Part shown: piece after piece, positions 1 through 7,466 of the stretch | Position numbering within the stretch: the first letter of the stretch is position 1 | How the letters are laid out: the number at the start of each line of letters is the position of its first letter | Origin: an uncultured Bacteroidia bacterium | GTDB lineage: Bacteria > Bacteroidota > Bacteroidia > Bacteroidales > UBA932 | Length of the DNA stretch: 44,631 nucleotides | Assembly: GCA_902785065.1 (NCBI GenBank) | Contig: CACZXH010000021.1 | Location: forward strand, 1 to 44,631 | Direction: 5' to 3' | Translations under genes and position numbers: made by a program | Notes under the pieces: generated by a model | The model's database searches: none | What the model saw: the letters and a program-made list of their open reading frames with translations, nothing else | Told to the model about the DNA's origin: nothing

Positions 1-137
1 GACAAGGAAAGGGAAGTCATTTGAAGTATGAGAAGAACGGGGTTCGATATGTCGTCCCGTTTCACAAGGGAAAAGAGATTCCCAACTATTTTGCCAGGAA
101 AATCTTAAAAGACTTAGGTATCGATGAAAAAGGTTGA
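1..137 (+). CDS. hicA: HicA-type toxin, 3' end only
   Basis: This is the C-terminal 44 residues of a HicA-like mRNA interferase; the start lies before the window. The frame opens at base 3 and ends with TGA at 135-137. Visible features are a GSH motif, which in HicA carries the catalytic histidine of the double-stranded-RNA-binding-like fold, then a VPFHKGKEIP segment and a KILKDLGI helix, the usual HicA ending. It overlaps the downstream hicB by 14 bases, as in many toxin-antitoxin operons. By hand count the first 120 bases are about 41% G+C, clearly below the genes further right, which suggests acquisition by transfer. The family call is from motif and context; only part of the protein is visible. 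Confidence 0.82.
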   Translation, partial: QGKGSHLKYEKNGVRYVVPFHKGKEIPNYFARKILKDLGIDEKG

Positions 138-531
138 CATTACAGTCTGTCGGGCGCAGGACGGAACATATAGCGCTTATTGTAACGAGCATCCAGCCTT
201 GTTCGGGATGGGCAGTACGGCGGCAAAAGCGAAAGAGGAACTGGAGGAGACGCTCCGACTGACCAAAGAAGAGGGTCGCGAAAAAGCTTTCCTATACCCG
301 GACTGGCTGGATGAGGACTATGAATTTGTGACCCATTGGGAAGTCCGGACCCTGCTGGAATACTATTCCGGCATCATTACACCCACGGCCTTGGGGCATC
401 TTGCTGGAATTCATCCCAAGCAACTTTGGTCCTATCTGCACGGCTATACAAAACCGAGAAAGAAGCAGGTCTGTAAAATCGAGGCGGCCTTGCATCGTCT
501 GGGAAAAGAGTTGATGAATACGGCTTTTTAA
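124..531 (+). CDS. hicB: HicB-family antitoxin
   Basis: A 135-residue antitoxin that should neutralise the preceding HicA and repress the operon. The N-terminal half (about residues 1-60) has the HicB partial-RNase-H-like pattern: a beta strand, a YSAYCNEHP segment, then a helix rich in K and E (AKAKEELEETL). The C-terminal half (about residues 85-130) looks like a helix-turn-helix DNA-binding region (LGHLAGIHPKQLWSYLHG). The start ATG at 124 lies inside hicA, so the two are probably translationally coupled. The promoter would lie before hicA, outside the window. Confidence 0.85.
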   Translation: MKKVDITVCRAQDGTYSAYCNEHPALFGMGSTAAKAKEELEETLRLTKEEGREKAFLYPDWLDEDYEFVTHWEVRTLLEYYSGIITPTALGHLAGIHPKQLWSYLHGYTKPRKKQVCKIEAALHRLGKELMNTAF

Positions 532-558
532 CCCGCGGGTGCCGACGCGGCCCAAGAA

Positions 559-600
559 ACTCCGAAAAAAATACGGAATACTCCTAAAAAAATTAGGAGT
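559..600. promoter_or_regulatory. Two tandem operator-like dyads upstream of the BlaI-type gene
   Basis: Two adjacent 21-base sites lie end to end at 559-579 and 580-600. The right site is a perfect inverted repeat: ACTCCTAA, five A, TTAGGAGT. The left site has the same layout (ACTCCG, seven A, TACGGAAT) and matches the right at 17 of 21 positions, with one mismatch in its outer dyad. They sit just upstream of the -7 box at 616-623. BlaI/MecI-family repressors commonly bind paired dyads in their own promoters, so autoregulation is inferred. Confidence 0.7.
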
Positions 601-615
601 TAAGGTTTTTTTGTC

Positions 616-623
616 TATATTTG
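616..623 (+). promoter_or_regulatory. -7 promoter box for the BlaI-M56 operon
   Basis: TATATTTG matches the Bacteroidota -7 consensus TAnnTTTG. Only four bases separate it from the ATG at 628, so the transcript should start at or very near the start codon (leaderless or nearly so). Confidence 0.65.
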
Positions 624-627
624 CACC

Positions 628-993
628 ATGAGACAGAAATTGACAGCCAAGGAGGAGCAGCTGATGACCCTTTTCTGGGAGCATGGAGACCTCTTCATCC
701 GCGACCTGGTGGCGCTGCTGCCGGAGCCGCGGCCGCATTACAACACCGTGGCGACCCTCGTGAAGTTCCTGGAAGAGAAAGGCTTCTTGGAGCGTGAGCC
801 GATGGCGAACACCTTCCGCTACCATGTGAAGGTCTCCGAGAAGCAGTACCGCGGTGAGACCGTGGGCGAGATGGTGGCCCAGTATTATAACAATTCCTAC
901 GCGAGCCTGGTCTCGCAGTTCGTGGAGGAGGACCGGATGGACCTCCAGGAGCTGAAGGACCTGATCGCGCGGATCGAAAGCGCCCGGAAATGA
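628..993 (+). CDS. BlaI/MecI/CopY-family transcriptional repressor
   Basis: A 121-residue winged-helix repressor. The N-terminal LTAKEEQLMTLFW opening and the recognition-helix segment around residues 36-54 (HYNTVATLVKFLEEKGFL) are the family signature, followed by a wing (REPMANTFRYHV) and a C-terminal dimerisation helix. In known BlaI-BlaR1 systems the M56 peptidase triggers loss of the repressor and so derepression. Here the next gene is an M56 protein overlapping by four bases (ATGA), so the same pairing is expected. Two operator-like dyads lie directly upstream. The signal and target are unknown; no beta-lactamase gene is nearby, so a stress or envelope role is as likely as antibiotic response. 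Confidence 0.9.
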   Translation: MRQKLTAKEEQLMTLFWEHGDLFIRDLVALLPEPRPHYNTVATLVKFLEEKGFLEREPMANTFRYHVKVSEKQYRGETVGEMVAQYYNNSYASLVSQFVEEDRMDLQELKDLIARIESARK

Positions 994-2447
994 CCCCGTT
1001 CCTCCTTTATATCGGCCGGAGCAGCCTGTACCTGGCCCTGTTCTACGCATTCTTCCTGTTGGTGATGCGCAGGACGACCTTCTTCCGCCTGAACCGCATC
1101 CTGCTGTTGGCAGGCACAGTGGCGTGCTTCCTGCTGCCGTTGTTGCGGCTCCGGTCGGTGGAGGTGCCGCTGTTGATGGTCGGGCCGCTGACGGAAGTCG
1201 GCGCGGACTCCGCCCTGACGGCCGGCCCGTCTGCCGCCTCCCCCTTCCCCTACCTGGAACTCCTCTACATCCTCGGCTTCCTCACCGTGCTGGGCTGGAC
1301 CGCCGTCGCGATGGTCCGGATGTATCGGACCATCCGGAAAGGCGCCGCCACACGCCTGGACAGCGGCATCTGGCTCATATTGACAGAGGCCGACATCCCC
1401 TCCTTCAGCTGGGGCCGGACCATCGTCATGAGCCGGAAGGACTCAGAACAGAATCCGGTCATCCGGCTGCACGAGGAGGCCCATATCCGCAAGGCTCATA
1501 CCCTGGATATCCTCCTGTTTACGGCCGTCACGCTGGTCCATTGGTTCAATCCGCTCGTGTGGATTACCCTCAGCGAACTCAAGCTCCTGCACGAGTATGA
1601 GGCCGATGACGCCGTCCTCAATCATGGCATCGATGCTACCCAATATCAACTTCTCCTGGTGCGGAAGGCCGTCGGGGACAAGCGCTTTACCCTGGCGAAC
1701 GGCTTCCAGCACGCCAAACTCAAAAACCGAATCGACATGATGCTCCAAGCCCCCTCCTCCGGATGGAAACGCCTCTCCTGGCTCGCCATCCTCCCCTTCC
1801 TCGCGGGAACCATGTTCCTGTGCAATCCCGTCCGCGCCAAGGTTGTCTCCGCCGACCTGCCCGAGACGGTCCTCTCCGAAACGGCTCCCGCCGCTCTCCC
1901 TGACACGACGAAGGGCCTCCCCTACAGTCAAGTCGAAGTCAAGCCGACCTTCCAGGGAGGCAACGCCGGCGAGTTCGCCAAGTGGGTCAATGAAAACCTC
2001 AAGTACCCGCAAACGGCCAAAGATGCGGAAGTCCAAGGACGCGTAGTGGCGCAATTTGTCGTCGGAAGCGACGGCAAAGTCGGGGACGTCAAGATCCTCC
2101 GCGGCGTACACCCCGACCTGGATGCGGAGGTCGTCCGTGTCATCTCCTCCTCCCCGGACTGGACGCCCGGCTATGTCAAGGGTGAACCCGTCAAGGTCAC
2201 CTACACCTTCCCGGTCGTTTTCAAGACCAGGGGAGATGCCGCCCCGGAGACCAACATCATCCAAGTCAGAGGCGAAAAGGCCGATTCCGTCCTGGTCATC
2301 CTGGACGGGAAAGAAGGCCCTAAATTAAAGGACATCAATCCCGAAACCATTGAATCGATGAACGTCCTCAAGGGCGAAACCGCCATCGAGAAATACGGCC
2401 AGAAAGGCCGCCACGGCGTTATAGAGATCACGTCCAAGAAACAATGA
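990..2447 (+). CDS. M56 (BlaR1-like) membrane peptidase fused to TonB C-terminal domain and a plug-like tail
   Basis: A 485-residue inner-membrane protein. Hydrophobic segments lie at about residues 5-25, 36-52, 88-110 and 172-192. The M56 zinc site is visible as HEEAH at 161-165, with a later acidic motif HEYEADDAVL (about 201-210) supplying the probable third ligand. Another membrane segment at about 263-280 is followed by a periplasmic TonB C-terminal domain at about 310-412 (PTFQGG, LKYP, GRVVAQFVVGSDG, YTFPVVF). The last 60 residues (ESMNVLKGE, IEKYG, GVIEITSK) resemble a TonB-receptor plug fragment. Such M56-TonB fusions occur in Bacteroidota. It overlaps the repressor and the following TPR gene by four bases each, so one operon is likely. 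Substrate and signal are unknown. Confidence 0.88.
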   Translation: MTPFLLYIGRSSLYLALFYAFFLLVMRRTTFFRLNRILLLAGTVACFLLPLLRLRSVEVPLLMVGPLTEVGADSALTAGPSAASPFPYLELLYILGFLTVLGWTAVAMVRMYRTIRKGAATRLDSGIWLILTEADIPSFSWGRTIVMSRKDSEQNPVIRLHEEAHIRKAHTLDILLFTAVTLVHWFNPLVWITLSELKLLHEYEADDAVLNHGIDATQYQLLLVRKAVGDKRFTLANGFQHAKLKNRIDMMLQAPSSGWKRLSWLAILPFLAGTMFLCNPVRAKVVSADLPETVLSETAPAALPDTTKGLPYSQVEVKPTFQGGNAGEFAKWVNENLKYPQTAKDAEVQGRVVAQFVVGSDGKVGDVKILRGVHPDLDAEVVRVISSSPDWTPGYVKGEPVKVTYTFPVVFKTRGDAAPETNIIQVRGEKADSVLVILDGKEGPKLKDINPETIESMNVLKGETAIEKYGQKGRHGVIEITSKKQ

Positions 2448-3622
2448 AACGCCGCCTGCTGACCGCCGCCCTGCTGGTCTGCGCCGCGTCCCTGCAGGCG
2501 CAGACCACGCATCGCGACTCCGTGCTGGCGGAGGCCCGGTATCTCAAGAGCATCTACCGGACGGACGATGCGATCGAGAAAGTGTCGGCCCTGGTGCAGC
2601 CGGGCGCAATGGACGAAGGCGTGCTGGCCGAGCTGGCGGACTGCCATTTCCAGAGCGGAGCCTACGAGGATGCCGCCGGGACCTATTTCCTTCTGTCGTC
2701 CAAGTCTCCGGACAACATCCTCTACCACATCCGCCTGATGCAGGCCTATTCCCGGCAGAAGGCCTATCCCCAGAGCATCCAGGCGGGACGGGCGGTCCTG
2801 CAGCGGGATTCCATCCCGGCCGTCCTGAGTTTCGTGGGGGACTCCTTCCGGCAGCTGGAGCAGGCCGATTCGGCCCTCTGGTACTACCGCCGGTCCCTGG
2901 CCCTGAAGCCGATGAACGAGACGGTCCTGTCCAAGGCCGTGGGCCTTCTCATCGACCGGGAGGATTATGACGGGGCGGTCGCCCAAAGCGAAGCCTTCCT
3001 GGCGGAAGATCCTGACAATGTAGCGATTGCGCCGCTGAAAGGCTTGGCACTTTATCGGAAAGGCGATTACGAGGGTGCCGTACAAGTGTTCCAACGACAG
3101 GAGGATATCGGCAACGACTCTTATCCCATCCACTATTACCTGGGGCAGAGTTATTGGCATACACAGGTGACATACCGGGCCGAGAAGGAACTCGTCGCCG
3201 CCTGGCAGATTGATTCAAGCGACGTGAACCTGGCCTATTCCATTGCGGCGGTCAAGTTGGAGGCATACCGTTCTTTTGATCAGGAGATCAAACCCTGGCT
3301 TGACAAAGCGTGGGAGATGATTCAGCCGGACCCGGCTTTGGCCTCCCGCATTCAGCAGCAATATGGCCTGGCCTACTACCGCAGGCAGGATTCCTGGGAC
3401 AAAGCCATCGAGCATTACAAAGAGGCCTACCGCTACAACCCCAAGCTCATATCGGCCCTCTCCACCATCGCCTACTGCTACCAGCAGAAGAAGGAGTACA
3501 AGGCGGCCATCGAATGGTACGAAAAGTACCTGAAAGTCGCCCGCCCCGGCACCCGGGGCTACGAGTTCGCCGCGGACAACCTGAAGTACATCCGGGCGGA
3601 GAAATTCATGGAAGAGCCCTGA
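2444..3622 (+). CDS. Secreted tetratricopeptide-repeat protein
   Basis: A 392-residue protein with an N-terminal signal peptide (hydrophobic core LLTAALLVCAASLQAQ). The rest is helical with several TPR-like units, clearest at about residues 45-75, 130-160, 195-225 and 320-380 (for example SAYEDAAGTYF-type and EYKAAIEWYEKYLK segments). TPR proteins are protein-binding scaffolds; this one should act in the periplasm or at the outer membrane. It overlaps the M56 gene by four bases and precedes the beta-barrel gene by 31 bases with no recognisable promoter between, so it is probably co-transcribed with both. Function beyond scaffolding cannot be told. Confidence 0.8.
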   Translation: MKRRLLTAALLVCAASLQAQTTHRDSVLAEARYLKSIYRTDDAIEKVSALVQPGAMDEGVLAELADCHFQSGAYEDAAGTYFLLSSKSPDNILYHIRLMQAYSRQKAYPQSIQAGRAVLQRDSIPAVLSFVGDSFRQLEQADSALWYYRRSLALKPMNETVLSKAVGLLIDREDYDGAVAQSEAFLAEDPDNVAIAPLKGLALYRKGDYEGAVQVFQRQEDIGNDSYPIHYYLGQSYWHTQVTYRAEKELVAAWQIDSSDVNLAYSIAAVKLEAYRSFDQEIKPWLDKAWEMIQPDPALASRIQQQYGLAYYRRQDSWDKAIEHYKEAYRYNPKLISALSTIAYCYQQKKEYKAAIEWYEKYLKVARPGTRGYEFAADNLKYIRAEKFMEEP

Positions 3623-3653
3623 GGCTCAATTCTTGTAGCGAAATATCGCCGCT

Positions 3654-6545
3654 ATGAAGAAGGTTATCTCCACGCTATTCTTGTGCCTTTTCGTGTGCCT
3701 GGGCGCACGGGCGCAGGTGTTCATCCTCAATGACAACATTTTCCAGGGCCGGATGAGCGAGATCAAGGCCACCGTCCTGGATTCGCTCACCAACGAGCCC
3801 GTGGCGTTCGCGTCCGTGTATGTCATCCCGGCCAAGGACACGACCATCACCAATTTCACCCTGACGGACACCCTGGGCGTTGCCAGGCTGGAGGAAGTCC
3901 CCTACGGAAACTATGTCTTCCACGTGGAGATGATGGGATACAAACCTTTCGTGAAGGAAAGGTACTTCCGCAACGAGGAAGTGGACATGGGCACCATCCG
4001 GATGCAGGTCGATGAGCACTTCCTGCAGGCGGCCACGGTCACCGACGTGGGTAACCCCATCGTCGTCAAGAAAGACACGGTCGAGTTCAACGCCTCCTCC
4101 TTCCGCGTCGGGGCCAATGCGATGCTGAAGGACTTGCTGAAGCGGATGCCGGGCATGGAGATCACCGAGAACGGAAAGGTCAAGTTCAACGGCGAGGAGA
4201 TCGACAAGCTCACCGTAGGCGGCCGCACCTTCTTCTTCAACGACCAGAGCACGGCCCTGAACAACCTGCCGGCGGCCGTGGTGGACAAGATCCGCGTAAT
4301 CGACCGGGAAAGCGAGCAGACGCGCGCCTCCGGCCTCCAGGACGGCAACCGGGAAAAGGTGCTGGATGTCGGCCTGAAGAAGGAATACGAAAAGGGCTGG
4401 TTCGGCAACGTGGGCCTCAAAGGCGGCACGACGGCCGGTTCTCCGGAGGGCGAAGACCCGCTCCGGGACAACCGCGGCTTCCTGTACAACGGTAATGCCC
4501 TGGTATCGGCCTATTCCGAGAAGGACCAGGTGACAGTAATCGGCAACACGCAGAATGTCAGCGATTCCGACATTTTCGTGATGGTCAGCAGCGCAGACGA
4601 CGACACGGTCTTCTCCTCCCTGGACCAGGGACTCACCAGCGCAGCCCAGCTGGGCGTGAACGCCAATACCTCCCGCATCAAGGACGTGGAAACGACGGTA
4701 AGCGTCAATTACAAGTACACCGATTCGGATACCGGCACCCGCGCCGACCGGACCACCTACCAGCAGGACGGGAACCTGGCGTCCCGGACGGAAAACACCG
4801 GAAAACAATATGCCAATTCCGTGAACGCCGACGTCGAGTTCCAGAAGGAAACCGGGAAAGTCTGGTTCCATGTCCGGCCCGGAGTCCACTATGGGCGGAC
4901 CCAGTCGTTCGGCGGCAGTTCCTCGGAAACCCACCGGGGAGAGATCCTGATGAACCGTTCCGAAAATACGACCCGGAGCCTGTCGGATTCCCGGTGGGCG
5001 CAGGTGGATGCGGATTTTACCTTCCGGGAAGTGGGCGGAAAGACGGGGCGGACCATCGGCCTGAGCGGAGGTTCTTCCTATGAGAAAGACCAGGGAGAGA
5101 GCGCGGAAAACACCATCCTGACCCTGTCGGGCGTCCAGGATGTCCGCTCCATGACCTACCAGTCCGACGCGCGCGAAACCTCGCTGAACGGCCGGTTTCA
5201 GTATACGGAGCCGATCGCTGAAAAATGGACGCTTTCCACCACCGCGGATTTCATCTGGGCCGGCCGCAACCGGGTGCGGGACGCCTTTGATCCGGCCGGA
5301 CGGAATGACTATTACTCGTCGGTCAGCCGGTCCGACTACCTGAGACAGCAATATGACGTCACGGCCCAGTACAAGTTCGGGACGGGCAGCTGGATCACGG
5401 TCGGCGCCCGCGCGATCGGCACCCGGAACGAAACGTTCTCCAAGAGCTATGGCATCGAGGACACCACCGGCAAGGACCAGTGGTACTGGTATGTGGCGCC
5501 GTCGCTCAATTTCCAGTATAACAAGGGAGTCAACCGGCTCATGATCTCTTCCTCCGGTTATAACCAGCGGCCTTCCGCGGAACGGATGCTGCCCGTGCTG
5601 AACATCGCGAACCCGTCCCGGCTCACCCTCGGCAACGTGTATCTGAAGCCTTATTCCTACACCTATTTCTCGGCGAACTGGACGCGGAACAACCGGGAGA
5701 AATTCTCCACCTTGATGGCTTTTATCAGCGGGCAGGCGAATGCGAAGCCGATTACCTCGGCGCAATGGTATGACGGAGACGGAATCCTGTATTCCATTCC
5801 CGTCAACGCCCGGAAACCGAGCATGTCGATTTCCAGCTTCATCAATTACAGCACGCCGCTGGATGCGAAGAAAAACTGGTTCCTGACGATCAACGGATCG
5901 TTCGGCTATAATACGTCCGTCAGCTACCAGACCCGGAAGTCGCTTCCGGGGCTGGACAAGGACCACTTCGATTATTCGGCCTTCCTGGAAGATTTCTGGG
6001 GAGATGCGGACGGCAACCGGTTCTACGGCGGTGCAAGCGGCTTTGAAGAGAGCCGCACGCGCTCGTTCACGCCGTATGCCAGCATGACCGTCCGGTACAA
6101 CCAGGAACGCTGGTCCTTCTCCGCGAATGCCGGCGTGAACGGCCGGATCGCCCGCTACTCGCTGGATCCGAGCGTCAACATGAACACGCTGGACACCCGC
6201 TTCGGGGGAGAGGTCTCCTATACGACCAAGCACGAGTTCGAGATCGAAACCGACCTGGACTACGTCTTCTACAAGGGGTATTCGGCCGGCTACGGCCTCC
6301 CGGAATGGCAATGGAACGCGGAAATCACCAAGAGCATCGGCGCTTTCAACCTGAGCCTCAGTGTCCATGACATCCTGAACCAGACCCGGAACCTCACGCA
6401 CACGGTGACCGCCAACTATGAGGAGGATTCCTACCGTCTCGTGATGGGCCGCTACGTCCTGTTCGGCGTCAAGTGGAACTTCGGCAAGATGAACGCCGGC
6501 CACAGCGTCCGTGCGCAGCAGGCCGCGATGAATATGGTCTTCTAA
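3654..6545 (+). CDS. Outer-membrane beta-barrel protein of the TonB-receptor type
   Basis: A 963-residue outer-membrane protein with signal peptide (MKKVISTLFLCLFVCLGARAQ). Residues about 35-120 form a carboxypeptidase-regulatory-like beta-sandwich (DSLTNEPVAFASVYV, GNYVFHVEMMGY). Residues about 135-235 are plug-like (VVKKDTVEFNA, LLKRMPGMEI, VDKIRVIDRES). The remainder is rich in alternating aromatic strands typical of a large barrel. This layout matches the Bacteroidota outer-membrane barrel family related to TonB-dependent receptors; no SusD-like partner is adjacent, so a polysaccharide role is not indicated. It follows the M56-TonB and TPR genes without an obvious promoter, so it may be the barrel served or sensed by that system. 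Ligand unknown. Confidence 0.85.
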   Translation: MKKVISTLFLCLFVCLGARAQVFILNDNIFQGRMSEIKATVLDSLTNEPVAFASVYVIPAKDTTITNFTLTDTLGVARLEEVPYGNYVFHVEMMGYKPFVKERYFRNEEVDMGTIRMQVDEHFLQAATVTDVGNPIVVKKDTVEFNASSFRVGANAMLKDLLKRMPGMEITENGKVKFNGEEIDKLTVGGRTFFFNDQSTALNNLPAAVVDKIRVIDRESEQTRASGLQDGNREKVLDVGLKKEYEKGWFGNVGLKGGTTAGSPEGEDPLRDNRGFLYNGNALVSAYSEKDQVTVIGNTQNVSDSDIFVMVSSADDDTVFSSLDQGLTSAAQLGVNANTSRIKDVETTVSVNYKYTDSDTGTRADRTTYQQDGNLASRTENTGKQYANSVNADVEFQKETGKVWFHVRPGVHYGRTQSFGGSSSETHRGEILMNRSENTTRSLSDSRWAQVDADFTFREVGGKTGRTIGLSGGSSYEKDQGESAENTILTLSGVQDVRSMTYQSDARETSLNGRFQYTEPIAEKWTLSTTADFIWAGRNRVRDAFDPAGRNDYYSSVSRSDYLRQQYDVTAQYKFGTGSWITVGARAIGTRNETFSKSYGIEDTTGKDQWYWYVAPSLNFQYNKGVNRLMISSSGYNQRPSAERMLPVLNIANPSRLTLGNVYLKPYSYTYFSANWTRNNREKFSTLMAFISGQANAKPITSAQWYDGDGILYSIPVNARKPSMSISSFINYSTPLDAKKNWFLTINGSFGYNTSVSYQTRKSLPGLDKDHFDYSAFLEDFWGDADGNRFYGGASGFEESRTRSFTPYASMTVRYNQERWSFSANAGVNGRIARYSLDPSVNMNTLDTRFGGEVSYTTKHEFEIETDLDYVFYKGYSAGYGLPEWQWNAEITKSIGAFNLSLSVHDILNQTRNLTHTVTANYEEDSYRLVMGRYVLFGVKWNFGKMNAGHSVRAQQAAMNMVF

Positions 6546-6576
6546 CCCCGGCGTTCCAAGAGCCGCAAATTATTCG

Positions 6577-6584
6577 TATCTTCG
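6577..6584 (+). promoter_or_regulatory. -7 promoter box for the nuclease gene
   Basis: TATCTTCG differs from TAnnTTTG at one base and lies 17 bases before the chosen ATG at 6602. Confidence 0.5.
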
Positions 6585-6601
6585 CAACAAATGATGCGAA
6601 G

Positions 6602-7423
6602 ATGAAAAAACGCGATAAATCCATCCTTTCCGCCCTGTTGCTGGTCGTGCTTTTCGCCGCGTGGCTGATCGTGCAGCGCACGGGGTGGCTCGGCGGCGGG
6701 GCCGCCACGCCCCTGGTCGAACTGTCGGACGACCAGCTGGAGCTTCCGGCTAGCCGCGAAGGCGACCGGATCATGACCTACAAAGGCTACGTAAGCTCCT
6801 ATAATCCAGAGACTTTAATCCCCGACTGGGTCGCCTATGAACTCACGAAAGAGGAAACCTACGGCGATGCGACGCGCGAGGACAAGAGTTTTTCCATGGA
6901 CATGAACTACCGGGGGAAGCAGGCCATGCGCGAGGATTACTGGGGCAGCGGCTGGACCCGCGGGCACATGGCCCCGGCGGGAGATTTCATGTGGGACGAC
7001 GAGGCGATGTCGGAGACGTTCTACTTCATGAACATCTGCCCGCAGCGGGAGGAGCTGAACAACAAGGACTGGCAGTACCTGGAGAAACAGGTGCGCGCCT
7101 GGGCCCGCAAGTACGGCAAGGTCTGGGTGGTGTCCGGGCCTATCGTCGGCGACAACATCTACGGCACCATCGGCAAGGACCACGTGGTCGTGCCGGACGC
7201 CTTCTACAAGGTGGTCATGGTCCATGACGGCAAGCGGTATCAGTCCATCGCCTTCGTGATGGGAAACGACGCCGAAAGGTACTGGCTGAACGACTGCGCC
7301 CTGACTGTCGACGAACTCGAACAGCGCACGGGCCTTGACTTCTACCCTGCCCTTCCCGACGACCTCGAGAACGACACTGAATCCCGCTATGATTTCTCGG
7401 TCTGGGGTATCCGCAGCCGGTAA
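6602..7423 (+). CDS. DNA/RNA non-specific endonuclease, membrane-anchored
   Basis: A 273-residue protein. The start at 6602 is preferred over an upstream in-frame option because it lies after the -7 box and begins directly before a transmembrane or uncleaved signal segment (about residues 8-24). The rest is a NUC1-type beta-beta-alpha-metal nuclease: TRGHMAPAGD at 119-128 holds the general-base histidine H122, and the NNKDW..LE segment at about 153-161 supplies the metal-binding asparagine. Most relatives read DRGH; here the first position is threonine. Such enzymes cut DNA and RNA outside the cytoplasm. It has its own promoter and is not obviously linked to its neighbours. Confidence 0.88.
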   Translation: MKKRDKSILSALLLVVLFAAWLIVQRTGWLGGGAATPLVELSDDQLELPASREGDRIMTYKGYVSSYNPETLIPDWVAYELTKEETYGDATREDKSFSMDMNYRGKQAMREDYWGSGWTRGHMAPAGDFMWDDEAMSETFYFMNICPQREELNNKDWQYLEKQVRAWARKYGKVWVVSGPIVGDNIYGTIGKDHVVVPDAFYKVVMVHDGKRYQSIAFVMGNDAERYWLNDCALTVDELEQRTGLDFYPALPDDLENDTESRYDFSVWGIRSR

Positions 7424-7431
7424 AAATTGCG

Positions 7432-7439
7432 TATATTTG
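7432..7439 (+). promoter_or_regulatory. -7 promoter box for galK
   Basis: TATATTTG, an exact TAnnTTTG match, 27 bases before the galK ATG; the predicted leader is about 20 bases. Confidence 0.6.
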
Positions 7440-7466
7440 TGAATTGACACTAAAAAGACAATCGAT

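Noticed and set aside
3675-6503. Very long open frame antisense to the outer-membrane barrel gene
   Set aside because: It has no domain, signal or promoter and is the mirror of a G+C-rich coding frame. The sense strand has signal peptide, plug and barrel features.
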